Assembly: GCA_943371005.1 (NCBI GenBank)
Contig: CALRTB020000001.1
Location: 325,621-389,620 of the forward strand
Length of the DNA stretch: 64,000 bases
From: MRBY01 sp943371005
GTDB taxonomy: Bacteria > Cyanobacteriota > Cyanobacteriia > Cyanobacteriales > MRBY01
Direction of reading: 5' to 3'
Shown here in pieces: positions 37,155 to 45,376 of this stretch. The notes below the pieces were generated by a model, which worked only from the letters and a program-made list of their open reading frames with translations, was not told the origin of the DNA and did no database searches. Position 1 is the first letter of the stretch. Every line of letters begins with the position of its first letter. The position numbers were made by a program, and so were the translations under genes.

Positions 37155-37213
37155 AGATCAAAAAAACAGACAATTCAAGTTTCACCAAAGACAGCTATCA
37201 CTCAGAGGGCAAC

Positions 37214-37612
37214 TTATTTTTTACTGCTGCGCAGGAGTTGCTTGATTGTGCCAATTAACTCCGCTGGCTGAAAGGGTTTAGCGATATAAGCATCAGCTCC
37301 CTGCTTCATGCCCCAGTACCGGTCAAATTCTTCCCCTTTCGAAGAACACATCACAATGGGGATTTTTTGAATTTTGGGGTCGGATTTAAGGCGACGACAA
37401 AGCTCATAACCATTCATCCGTGGCATAACAATGTCGAGCACAATTAAGTTGGGCAGGGTTTCAGCCGCATTTTTCGTCATTTGACTGAGGGTTTCTAAAG
37501 CCTCAAGGCCATCACCGGCAACATCCACCGTGAGGCCGTTACCTTTCAGTAATTCTGAAATCATTTCCCGTTGAGAGAGACTATCCTCAACAACCAAAAT
37601 TCTACTCATCAC
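37214..37612 (-). CDS. pilH: CheY-like response regulator
   Basis: This stand-alone receiver of 132 residues has acidic residues Glu9 and Asp10, phospho-acceptor Asp60 (VLDIVMP) and Lys112 (AKPF). There is no output domain, so it acts by protein contact, as PilH does in pilus control. It lies 59 bases upstream of pilI. A second Met directly after the first gives an equivalent start. Confidence 0.93.
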   Translation of the reverse strand: MMSRILVVEDSLSQREMISELLKGNGLTVDVAGDGLEALETLSQMTKNAAETLPNLIVLDIVMPRMNGYELCRRLKSDPKIQKIPIVMCSSKGEEFDRYWGMKQGADAYIAKPFQPAELIGTIKQLLRSSKK

Positions 37613-37866
37613 AGATGTCCTAGCAATAAAATCACCGGCGTAATAATCACCGTAGCATCAACATTGTCAAAAATATGCCCTGGGTAGGCAGACTTCAATT
37701 TATCAGGGAGAGGGATTGAAAAGTGTTTATTTCTTGAGAAATTTCTTGGAAATTGCCGTAAATCTTGGCGTTTAGTAAGGGTGCTGTTAGGGCTAATGGT
37801 TAGGCCATCGCCATCATAACTTGTTTTTTAGCTCCAAGGGCGATCGCCTAGAGAGATCCTTTGTGG

Positions 37867-39054
37867 TTAATGGTTTGGGAGATATTTTTCAAGCAGGGTT
37901 AACAGTTCCTGCTGGCCGAAAGGCTTGGTTAAATAGTCTGTTGCCCCAGCAAAATCGGCCTGAAGCCGGTTAATAAATTGTTCTTGCCCGGTCAGCATAA
38001 TGATGGGGAGATCTTGAAATCGCTTACTGTGGCGCAGCATCATACAAATTTCATGGCCATCTAGGTGGGGCATGGCAATATCACAAAGGATCAAATGGGG
38101 CACCACAGCAAAGGCAACTTGAATCGCCTCTAGGGGATTTTGGACGAGGTGTACTTGGTAACCCTCGGTGCTGAGAATGTGTTCCACGGTCTTACCGATG
38201 GTGAAGTCATCATCAATGCAAAGGATACGCCAGGTCTGGTCGGGGGGCATTTCACTAGGGCGCGGCCAAGTTTTTGGGGGGATGGGATCTAAGACTTGGA
38301 GCCAGCCTTTTTGGATATAGGGAAGTAAGGCCCTAGCGAGGGCAACGAGATCGCGGTTGAGATAACGGGCCAGTTGACGAAGGGTTGTTTCTCCAGTAGT
38401 CCACTGGGTTAATTTTTGGTAGGCGATCGCCGGTAGAGCAGCCCCAAGGTTTTGGGGCTGGGCCAGAAGTAAACGTTGTTGGGGGAATTGTATATGGGGA
38501 TAGAGCTGTTTCCATTTTTGGACTTTTTTAACGGTCTCGAACAGCAATGAAGTTACCGCATAGGTGTTTAACTGCGGCCCAAAGGGAGTCCCTAACTGAA
38601 AATTGAACTGACCCTGGTGGAGACTTAAAAGATCAAATAGGGTTTCTTGTACCATTGCCTGGAGGATATGTCGCGCCTGGTCAACGGTGATTGTTTGGGT
38701 TTCTAGGAGCTGCCACAGGGCTGCATATTCAGGAATTGTGGTTGTGGCGATCGCCTCTCGGTCAAGATCCGCTAGCTTGTGGCTGAGATGGTAGTGAACT
38801 AGATAATCTCGCAGACGGTGCATCTGTAGGGAATAGTCATCAGTACCATAGACAATCTGACCATTCACAAAAAAAACCAACCAGGTGGATAGAGGCAGTG
38901 ATTGTTGAGAACGGGGAGCTTGCTGGAACTGCCAACTTAGATCATCAATGGCCCCTGCTGGTCGGGCTTCGATCCACAATTGCCCAGTCCGTTGCCCCAG
39001 CTCAAGGAGCTGCAAAATACTGCGCAGATCAATTTCATTGAGAGTCCCTTGCAT
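37867..39054 (-). CDS. pilG: PatA-type response regulator
   Basis: The 395-residue protein has an N-terminal DUF4388/PatA domain (MQGTLNEIDLRSILQLLELG) and a middle helical region, then a C-terminal receiver from about residue 272. The receiver has ILCIDDD, CDIAMPHLDGHE with the phospho-Asp, and TKPFGQQ. PatA/PixG/TaxP proteins are the first gene of cyanobacterial taxis operons and influence pilus extension. The receiver at the C-terminus is the hallmark of this group. A 254-base gap separates it from pilH, so a second promoter is possible. Confidence 0.9.
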   Translation of the reverse strand: MQGTLNEIDLRSILQLLELGQRTGQLWIEARPAGAIDDLSWQFQQAPRSQQSLPLSTWLVFFVNGQIVYGTDDYSLQMHRLRDYLVHYHLSHKLADLDREAIATTTIPEYAALWQLLETQTITVDQARHILQAMVQETLFDLLSLHQGQFNFQLGTPFGPQLNTYAVTSLLFETVKKVQKWKQLYPHIQFPQQRLLLAQPQNLGAALPAIAYQKLTQWTTGETTLRQLARYLNRDLVALARALLPYIQKGWLQVLDPIPPKTWPRPSEMPPDQTWRILCIDDDFTIGKTVEHILSTEGYQVHLVQNPLEAIQVAFAVVPHLILCDIAMPHLDGHEICMMLRHSKRFQDLPIIMLTGQEQFINRLQADFAGATDYLTKPFGQQELLTLLEKYLPNH

Positions 39055-39482
39055 AATTTTTTGGGGATCAAGATCGTTAAGGCAAAGCAGGCGATCGCCT
39101 TGGGATTAAAAATGAACTAACCCAGTGACGATTAACTATCGTGGGTAATTATCGAGGCTAACTGACCCACCATTTTTCTTTTAGAGTAAGACAAGTCGTT
39201 CATCGCCATGTCAGAAAATCACGAAAAATTACACTCCTAGTCGAGAAGATTAAGCCAGTACAATGATCTTCTAAAATCATTTAAGGTGAGTCAACTTCAG
39301 TCGTAAGTGCCCCTTGACCATGGGTAATCCTAAAAATGTTTCGTGATGGCAGTCCTCCGGTCAGTCCCAACCAACGGCGATCGCCTAAGGCTTTAAGGTT
39401 CGGTCACCTACGCACTAAACTTCATCCATGGCTCATCACCACTTCGCTCAGGCACTAGCAGTTTCAGGGGGAATACATTCAC
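39055..39482. other. Divergent promoter region between pilG and hmpF
   Basis: About 430 bases between the two taxis transcription units, with HIP1 or HIP1-like sites near 39092 and 39378. I see no convincing -35/-10 pair, tRNA or repeat. Both units may be controlled from here. Confidence 0.5.
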
Positions 39483-41201
39483 GTGCTATACCTTGCAGAG
39501 GTCAAAAAAACGAAAGGATTCATGGGAAGCAAAACCGAAATTAAATTGCTTGCCTGTGAACGTAATGATCGCAGTTGGAGCACGGTGCCCGGAGAAGAGC
39601 TAGTCCCTGCCGATGAATTGAGTAGTTTCAATGACGGGACTCTCATCATTGTCAACCTGGGGACGAACCGTTCGATTCAAGGGACGCCCGAAATTGCGAC
39701 AAACCGCCTCTTGACGGTACTCCAGAACTTTTCTCGCCTCATGGATAAATCAAAATCCCAAGAGGAAGAAATCGAGCAATGGCGGCAATCCTTGACCTAC
39801 CAAGCCGATGAACTCAATCGTCGTCAGGAGGAAATGAATAGTCGCCTCGATCAAATCGAAGAAACCGAAGCCGAACTCCAAAAACTCCAGGACGAAAAAC
39901 TAGCCTTTGAAAAACTCAAGGCCGAAGCCGACGAGATTAAAGCCGAGTTTGCTCGCAAACAAGCAGAATTAGAAGGGGCCTGGCAACAACTCCGGGGGGA
40001 GCAACAACGTCTCCAGGAAGAAACCGATGGACAGGGATTAAGTCCAGCGATCGCCACAAAAATCCATCAAATCCTTGTCCAGTGCCAAAGTAACCATGCC
40101 CCCACGGACGAAGTCAGAATTCAACTGGGTGATTTACTCCAAGAACTCAGGCAACAGGAACAACTTTTTCAAGCCTTCGAGCAATATCCCCAACAGCTCC
40201 AGGAACTAGAGACCCAACTAGCGGCGATCGCCAATCAAGTTCAGGCCGAAACCAGCAACGTCGAAGAGAGACGTCATGCCCTAGAAAACGCCAAAACCCA
40301 ACTCCAGATCCAACGGCAACTCCTCCTGGCTAAGCAAAACCACCTTAACCAATTGGCTACCTCAAACCAGCGCCAAGAGGATATGCAGGATTTGCTCAAC
40401 AACCTCGCTGCTAGTGCTGGGGGCATCGAACACTATGGGGTGGATTTAGCTGCCATCGAAGCGATGCCCCTCGGAGAACTCGAAACCACCGTCGAGAAAT
40501 TGCGGGACGATTTGGATAAGCTGGTTCGCTTTGTCAATGACCAGGAAGAAGAACTCACCCTCCAACATGAAGCCGTAGGAGAAATCAAAGCATCCTTGGC
40601 CGCGGTCGCACCAGATAACGTGATGGAACTCCAAGAGCTAGAAGAAGAACTCCGGGACGAAGAAGAAAAATTAGGGATGCTTAACCAAACCTTGGTGGGC
40701 CAGCGACGCACGCTTCGGGAACGCCAGGGGGCATTACAACAGCATTTACGCATTCTCAAACGTCGCCAGGGGATTATTGAAGTAGAAGCAGAGCAGAATA
40801 TTGATCTAAGTCCGGCGATCGCCTACCTCGAAGATTATCAAGTAGAAGACGCAGCCCAAAAGCAGAAGCTCGAAGCAGAAATTGAGGCGATGCACCATAC
40901 CATCCAGCAACTCGAAAACATCCTGATGCCCCAGGAACGGGAGCTAGCGCAACAGCAAAAGGATCTAGAGCAGAAGAAAGCAGAATACCAAGCCAAACAA
41001 TGGGAACAGGCGCAATTACAGGGGAAAATCCAGCTTTATCAAGGGGAGTTGCTTCCCCTCAAAGGCGTTTTAGAACAAATTACCCAGTCCCTACACACCC
41101 TGGAAAATTTGATCCATCAGTTCCTACAGGTCAATGAACAACAGCAACAACTTGCCCAGGAACTCGAACAAACCATGGCAGAGGCAACTCACTCTGCATA
41201 A
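39483..41201 (+). CDS. hmpF: Pilus motility taxis protein HmpF
   Basis: The 572-residue protein starts at GTG with GGGGGA about 10 bases upstream. The N-terminal 80 residues (MLYLAEVKKTKGFMG, KTEIKLLACERNDRSWSTVPGEE) match the conserved head of HmpF, and the remainder is almost continuous coiled coil rich in Gln, Glu and Leu. HmpF is a polar, pilus-associated cytoplasmic protein required for motility in filamentous and unicellular cyanobacteria. Its place back to back with pilG-H-I-J fits a shared role. Confidence 0.88.
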   Translation: MLYLAEVKKTKGFMGSKTEIKLLACERNDRSWSTVPGEELVPADELSSFNDGTLIIVNLGTNRSIQGTPEIATNRLLTVLQNFSRLMDKSKSQEEEIEQWRQSLTYQADELNRRQEEMNSRLDQIEETEAELQKLQDEKLAFEKLKAEADEIKAEFARKQAELEGAWQQLRGEQQRLQEETDGQGLSPAIATKIHQILVQCQSNHAPTDEVRIQLGDLLQELRQQEQLFQAFEQYPQQLQELETQLAAIANQVQAETSNVEERRHALENAKTQLQIQRQLLLAKQNHLNQLATSNQRQEDMQDLLNNLAASAGGIEHYGVDLAAIEAMPLGELETTVEKLRDDLDKLVRFVNDQEEELTLQHEAVGEIKASLAAVAPDNVMELQELEEELRDEEEKLGMLNQTLVGQRRTLRERQGALQQHLRILKRRQGIIEVEAEQNIDLSPAIAYLEDYQVEDAAQKQKLEAEIEAMHHTIQQLENILMPQERELAQQQKDLEQKKAEYQAKQWEQAQLQGKIQLYQGELLPLKGVLEQITQSLHTLENLIHQFLQVNEQQQQLAQELEQTMAEATHSA

Positions 41202-41215
41202 TATTAAATAGGAAT

Positions 41216-42205
41216 TTACACTGATAAAAGCGCATCACCAACGGCTAAACCAGAGGCGATCGCCCCTTCGATACCATTCCCCAAACACCAGTCTCCACAG
41301 GCAATCAAAGGAGCATTCGTGGGAAAACGATTCGTGGGAAAACGATAGTAGGCTTGGCCATAGTTCGTTTCAGGGAGAGCATAGCGCCAACGCTGGATTT
41401 GCCACCACTGGGGTGTCGGTAACGAAAAAAGGTTTTGGAGATCTTCTAGCAATCTGGTGGCGACGGGGGTTAAATCCGTTGTCTCTAGATAGTTTTGGGC
41501 AAAATGTCCTGTTGTTTGACAAACTAGGGTGAAATTTCCCGGCGATCGCTTTTGTCCTTCATAGCTGATTATGCGCCACAGGGGGTGTTGGGTAAGGCGG
41601 AGAGCTTGCCAGGGGATTGTCCAGTGCAATTGGTCATAACCAACCATCAGAGAGAGGGCCGGAGCGTAGAAAATTTCTGCAAGGCGATCGCGCACGGTAA
41701 TAAAAGAATAAGTGAGTGTGATCACCTGGGGCAGAGGCAACGCTAAAACCACCTGCCGAGCGAGAACGGTTTCCCCCTGCTCAAAGGTCAGTCGCCAATG
41801 ACCCGAAACTTCCTCAAGGTGAATCAGACGCTGGCTCCGATGAATCGTTAAATCCTGGGCTAAATATTTGGCGATCGCCGTCATCCCTGCTGGCGCTATC
41901 CACCGTTGTTCCCCAGAAAGGGTTTTCCAGAGATCTGGATCAAGGCGATCGCTTGTTGCCACGGACCAGGGTTTTATAAGATCGGCTTGAACCAAAGTCT
42001 CCGTTAAAGCTGCTGTATAGGGCCCTAAAACTTCCCAGTAGGGTAAGCCATGGTCGAGGGGCAGCCCCTCAATTCGTCTGGTTGCGAGGCGACCACCCAC
42101 ACCCCGGGATTTATCAAAAAGGGCGACCTGGTGGCCTGCCTGTTGAAGTTTCCGGCCACAATGAATCCCTGCTAATCCTGCCCCAATAATCGCCACATCT
42201 AACAT
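41216..42205 (-). CDS. FAD-dependent oxidoreductase, renalase-like
   Basis: The 329-residue protein begins with the FAD-binding Rossmann motif IGAGLAGIHCGRKL, followed by FDKSRGVGGRLATRR, a signature of renalase-like amine oxidases. It ends with CGDWCLGNGIEGAIASGLAVGDAL, the second FAD-contact motif. The natural substrate is unknown. A perfect 15-base tandem duplication (41315-41344) repeats RFPTN near the C-terminus. It is convergent with hmpF (14-base gap). Confidence 0.85.
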   Translation of the reverse strand: MLDVAIIGAGLAGIHCGRKLQQAGHQVALFDKSRGVGGRLATRRIEGLPLDHGLPYWEVLGPYTAALTETLVQADLIKPWSVATSDRLDPDLWKTLSGEQRWIAPAGMTAIAKYLAQDLTIHRSQRLIHLEEVSGHWRLTFEQGETVLARQVVLALPLPQVITLTYSFITVRDRLAEIFYAPALSLMVGYDQLHWTIPWQALRLTQHPLWRIISYEGQKRSPGNFTLVCQTTGHFAQNYLETTDLTPVATRLLEDLQNLFSLPTPQWWQIQRWRYALPETNYGQAYYRFPTNRFPTNAPLIACGDWCLGNGIEGAIASGLAVGDALLSV

Positions 42206-42292
42206 CGATCTCGTTTCCTAACGCTCTTTGTCCGCGCCCCATTGTAAAAAGTTGACCAGGGAAAAGCTAGATTAAAATAGACAGCATCACGC

Positions 42293-43117
42293 GTGGAGAT
42301 GATGTTTGCTGTGGATGAACTACGGACGGCCCTAGAACTGGCAACCGATGAGGAACTGCACCACCTCACCCAACTGCTCTTTAGCCGCAAATTTAATCCC
42401 CTCGACTATTGGCAAACACCCCAACCCAGTGCCATTCGTAGTCAAGACCGCGATCGCCAAATTCAGCACATCGAAACCCGCTTCCGATTTTTAGCCGCCG
42501 ATGGGGTCACAGTGCTCCGTCGCCAAACCAAGACCCTCACCTACCGCCAGATTCTGTTTCAAGTGGGGGAATTCCTCGATATTCCCTGTGGTACTGCCCT
42601 GGATACGACAGAGATTGAAGCAGAAATTTTTCTGGCCCTGACTAGCCGCGCTTGGGATAAACTCCCCCAGAAAGAACAGCGGGCTTTAATTGATAAAGTG
42701 AGGCGATCGCTGGCTCAAACGGATTTGCCGGAAGCTTTGCCCGTTCAACTCCAACACAACCCTCTGAGAATTTTCCTTAAAGGGAGTAGCACCCTGGTGA
42801 TTAGTAGTGTGCTGAAATCATTTTTAATGAGACAGGTGGCCCGGCAGTTGGCGTTACATTTTGCGACGGGCCAAGCTCTAAAAACAACTACGACGCGACT
42901 GGGTTCTTTGATGCTCACCCAAACTGCCCTGCGTTATGGCCTCACCCGTAATGTTTTGGGGGCCGTTGTCCCGGTCTTGTGGGGCTGGTTCCTTGTTGAT
43001 CTCGGTTGGCGGGCGATCGCCACCAATTATGGGCGTATTATCCCGATGATTGTCACCCTGGCCCAAATTCGGCTCACCAGAGAACCCCTGATTATGGCTG
43101 AATGCCCCCTGGTTTAA
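42293..43117 (+). CDS. YaaW/UPF0174-like protein
   Basis: The 274-residue protein has an N-terminal DUF3944-like part (DELRTALELATDEELHHLTQLLFSRKFNPLDY) and a middle helical part. Hydrophobic stretches follow near residues 220-255, recalling the YaaW/UPF0174 family, of unknown function. Start is uncertain: GTG at 42293, or ATG at 42299 or 42302. TTGACC near 42252 and TAAAAT about 15 bases further on may be a promoter. Confidence 0.75.
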   Translation: MEMMFAVDELRTALELATDEELHHLTQLLFSRKFNPLDYWQTPQPSAIRSQDRDRQIQHIETRFRFLAADGVTVLRRQTKTLTYRQILFQVGEFLDIPCGTALDTTEIEAEIFLALTSRAWDKLPQKEQRALIDKVRRSLAQTDLPEALPVQLQHNPLRIFLKGSSTLVISSVLKSFLMRQVARQLALHFATGQALKTTTTRLGSLMLTQTALRYGLTRNVLGAVVPVLWGWFLVDLGWRAIATNYGRIIPMIVTLAQIRLTREPLIMAECPLV

Positions 43118-43188
43118 CTCCGTTACATTGGCCCATTTTTATGGAAGTTTGAGCTAGGCTGGGGCAATAGATTTGGCAAAGCTTCCCC

Positions 43189-44964
43189 ATGCGCAAATTT
43201 CTGATTTTATTGCTTTTTTGTGTTGGTCTTGGGTTTGGCCTTTGGCGCGCCCCAAGCTTGGCGACCCAAGGCGAATATGATTCTTTGATCTTAGATTTTC
43301 GCGAAACTGTAGAAACAAGTGTTGTTGAGCAACAGTTAAAGGCGATCGCCCAACAATTTAACCTGATCCCCCAGCTCAACAGTGAATTTTCTGCCGCTGA
43401 TCAAATCTATATCATCGAAGGCAATCAAGAAATGCTTCGGCGGTTGCGCAAATTTGAACCAATCAAAAAAGCAACGGAATACATCGAGCCGAACTATATT
43501 TACCGGGCCTATGGGGTGCCCAACGACCCAGATTATCCGAAACAATGGAATTTACGCAGCATTAATGTCGAAGCAGCCTGGTCAGAAACCCAAGGGGAAG
43601 GGATCACCGTGGCGGTTATTGATACCGGGGTCAGCCCTGTGCCAGATTTAGAACAAACTGCTTTTGTTGGGGGCTATGATTTCGTTGGCGATCGCCCGGA
43701 AGCTTTCGATGATGTAGGCCATGGCACCCATGTTGCCGGGACGATTGCCCAGTCTACTAACAACAATTATGGTGTCGCTGGCATTGCCTATAAAGCAAAG
43801 ATCATGCCCATTAAAGTGCTCGCCGCCAATGGTGGAGGAACCGTCGCTGACATCGCCGAAGGCATCCGTTTTGCCACTGATCAAGGGGCCGATGTGATTA
43901 ATCTTAGCCTTGGGGGAGCAGGGGCCAGTCAGTTGATGCAAGAGGCGATCGACTATGCCTACCGTAAAAATGTGGTAATCATTGCCGCTGCGGGTAATGC
44001 CAACAAAAATGCTGCTGCCTATCCCGCCCGTTACCCTAAAGTGATCGGTGTGGCGGCCACCGATGCGGCTGGCAAAAAAGCGCCCTATTCTAATTACGGA
44101 GCAGGGATTGATCTCGCGGCCCCTGGGGGCAGTGAAGCAGGAGGCATTCTTCAGGAAACCTTGAATCCCAACACAGGGCAACCAGAATTTATCGATTACA
44201 AAGGAACCAGTATGGCCGCGCCCCATGTGGCTGGTGTGGCGGCAATGGTCAAGGCGAGCGGTGTCACTGAACCAGCCGAAGTTTTACAGGTCTTAACCCA
44301 ATCGGCCCAAAAGGTAACCGAAGATCCTTTAAATCATTATGGTGCAGGGTATCTCAATGCGGGTCAGGCGGTAACAGAAGCCCTTAAAGGCAAGATCACC
44401 GTCAAAGATTTCTTCCGCTGGCTCCGGGACAATGGATATTTGAATCCTCGTTTTTGGATCGATGGGGGTACAGTAGCCCTTTTGCCGAAGTTAGCGATGG
44501 TTTTAGGTTCCTATCTCCTCGCCTTTCTACTGCGAAATTATTTACCTTTTGGTTGGGGTTGGCCCCTCAGTAGCGGCTTAGTTTTCGGCAGTTCAGGGTT
44601 ATTTTTCTTGAGGAGTATTTATATTTTTGATTTGTCCCAAGCTCCTTTTCGCCTTCTGGGTAGCTCCCTCCCGGAATTGGGCAATGCCATCAACGGCAAC
44701 CCTGCTTTAAATCCCCTGTTCGCCAGTGTTTTGATTCCCTTTGGAATATTGCTCCTGTTTGCTGGCACAGACGGGGGAAAACGCTTTGGGGTTGGCCTCT
44801 GTTTGGGGGTTGCGAGTTGCCTCTGGGTCAGTGCGATCGCCGCGCCAACGGTCTGGGGTCTGGGGTCGGGTATTTTGGCCCAGGCATTTTTAGGGATTAA
44901 TGGATTGCTGTGCATCGCCCTGGCGAAATTAATGCTAACGGAACCATTGAAGACCAGTGGCTAG
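43189..44964 (+). CDS. Subtilisin-like serine protease with membrane tail
   Basis: The 591-residue S8 peptidase has a signal peptide (residues 1-25), an inhibitor-like propeptide (about 30-105), and the catalytic domain with Asp145 (VIDTGV), His178 (GHGTHVAG) and Ser341 (GTSMAAPHVAG). Unusually, the C-terminal region of about 170 residues contains four or more hydrophobic helices. The protease is therefore probably anchored in the membrane, with the catalytic domain outside the cytoplasm or in the lumen. Substrate unknown. Confidence 0.92.
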   Translation: MRKFLILLLFCVGLGFGLWRAPSLATQGEYDSLILDFRETVETSVVEQQLKAIAQQFNLIPQLNSEFSAADQIYIIEGNQEMLRRLRKFEPIKKATEYIEPNYIYRAYGVPNDPDYPKQWNLRSINVEAAWSETQGEGITVAVIDTGVSPVPDLEQTAFVGGYDFVGDRPEAFDDVGHGTHVAGTIAQSTNNNYGVAGIAYKAKIMPIKVLAANGGGTVADIAEGIRFATDQGADVINLSLGGAGASQLMQEAIDYAYRKNVVIIAAAGNANKNAAAYPARYPKVIGVAATDAAGKKAPYSNYGAGIDLAAPGGSEAGGILQETLNPNTGQPEFIDYKGTSMAAPHVAGVAAMVKASGVTEPAEVLQVLTQSAQKVTEDPLNHYGAGYLNAGQAVTEALKGKITVKDFFRWLRDNGYLNPRFWIDGGTVALLPKLAMVLGSYLLAFLLRNYLPFGWGWPLSSGLVFGSSGLFFLRSIYIFDLSQAPFRLLGSSLPELGNAINGNPALNPLFASVLIPFGILLLFAGTDGGKRFGVGLCLGVASCLWVSAIAAPTVWGLGSGILAQAFLGINGLLCIALAKLMLTEPLKTSG

Positions 44965-44990
44965 ATAATTAAAATTAATCGGAATTTACT

Positions 44991-45239
44991 TTACCATTTC
45001 AACACGGCTGCTTCTGGGCCTTTTTCTTGGCGCGTTTTGGCGTCCGTTTCAAACCACTGGATGATTTGTTTGTGGCTCAGGTTTTCGATGGGACAGTCGA
45101 GATCTTGGGCGATGATTCCCAGTAGCCGTTGGGAGGAAATGGTGAGACGGGCGAGAAATTTCTCTGGACTACTTAAGAGGGCAGCATCGACGTCGAGGGA
45201 TTCTTCTGGAGTGAGAAAGTTGGGTTGATTCATGACCAA
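44991..45239 (-). CDS. Small hypothetical cyanobacterial protein
   Basis: The 82-residue soluble protein (or 80 from the second Met, MNQPNFLTPEES) is helical and acidic in the first half, with SSQRLLGIIAQDL and HKQIIQWFETDAK. I do not recognise a named domain. It lies between the protease gene and futB, convergent with the former by 26 bases. Confidence 0.6.
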   Translation of the reverse strand: MVMNQPNFLTPEESLDVDAALLSSPEKFLARLTISSQRLLGIIAQDLDCPIENLSHKQIIQWFETDAKTRQEKGPEAAVLKW

Positions 45240-45312
45240 TGGGTTGGGGGTTTATTTTGGGCAATGATGGTTAATATTGCCTATTTTATCGTCCCGGCGA
45301 GGGGGACTTTGG

Positions 45313-45327
45313 TGCAAATGAGTTGCA
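45313..45327. promoter_or_regulatory. Inverted repeat upstream of the iron permease gene
   Basis: TGCAA-ATGAG-TTGCA is a perfect five-base inverted repeat 49 bases before the chosen start codon (45377). Its place before an iron transporter makes a Fur-type or other operator possible, but it does not match the Fur consensus well. Confidence 0.25.
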
Positions 45328-45376
45328 TTAGTCTTCCCCTTCACTCCACAATGGGATTTTGGTACCTCTCCTGATT

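Noticed and set aside
45264..45371. 35-codon frame starting MMVNIAYFIV before the iron permease
   Set aside because: It overlaps the likely promoter and start region of futB, has no ribosome-binding site and no recognisable family.
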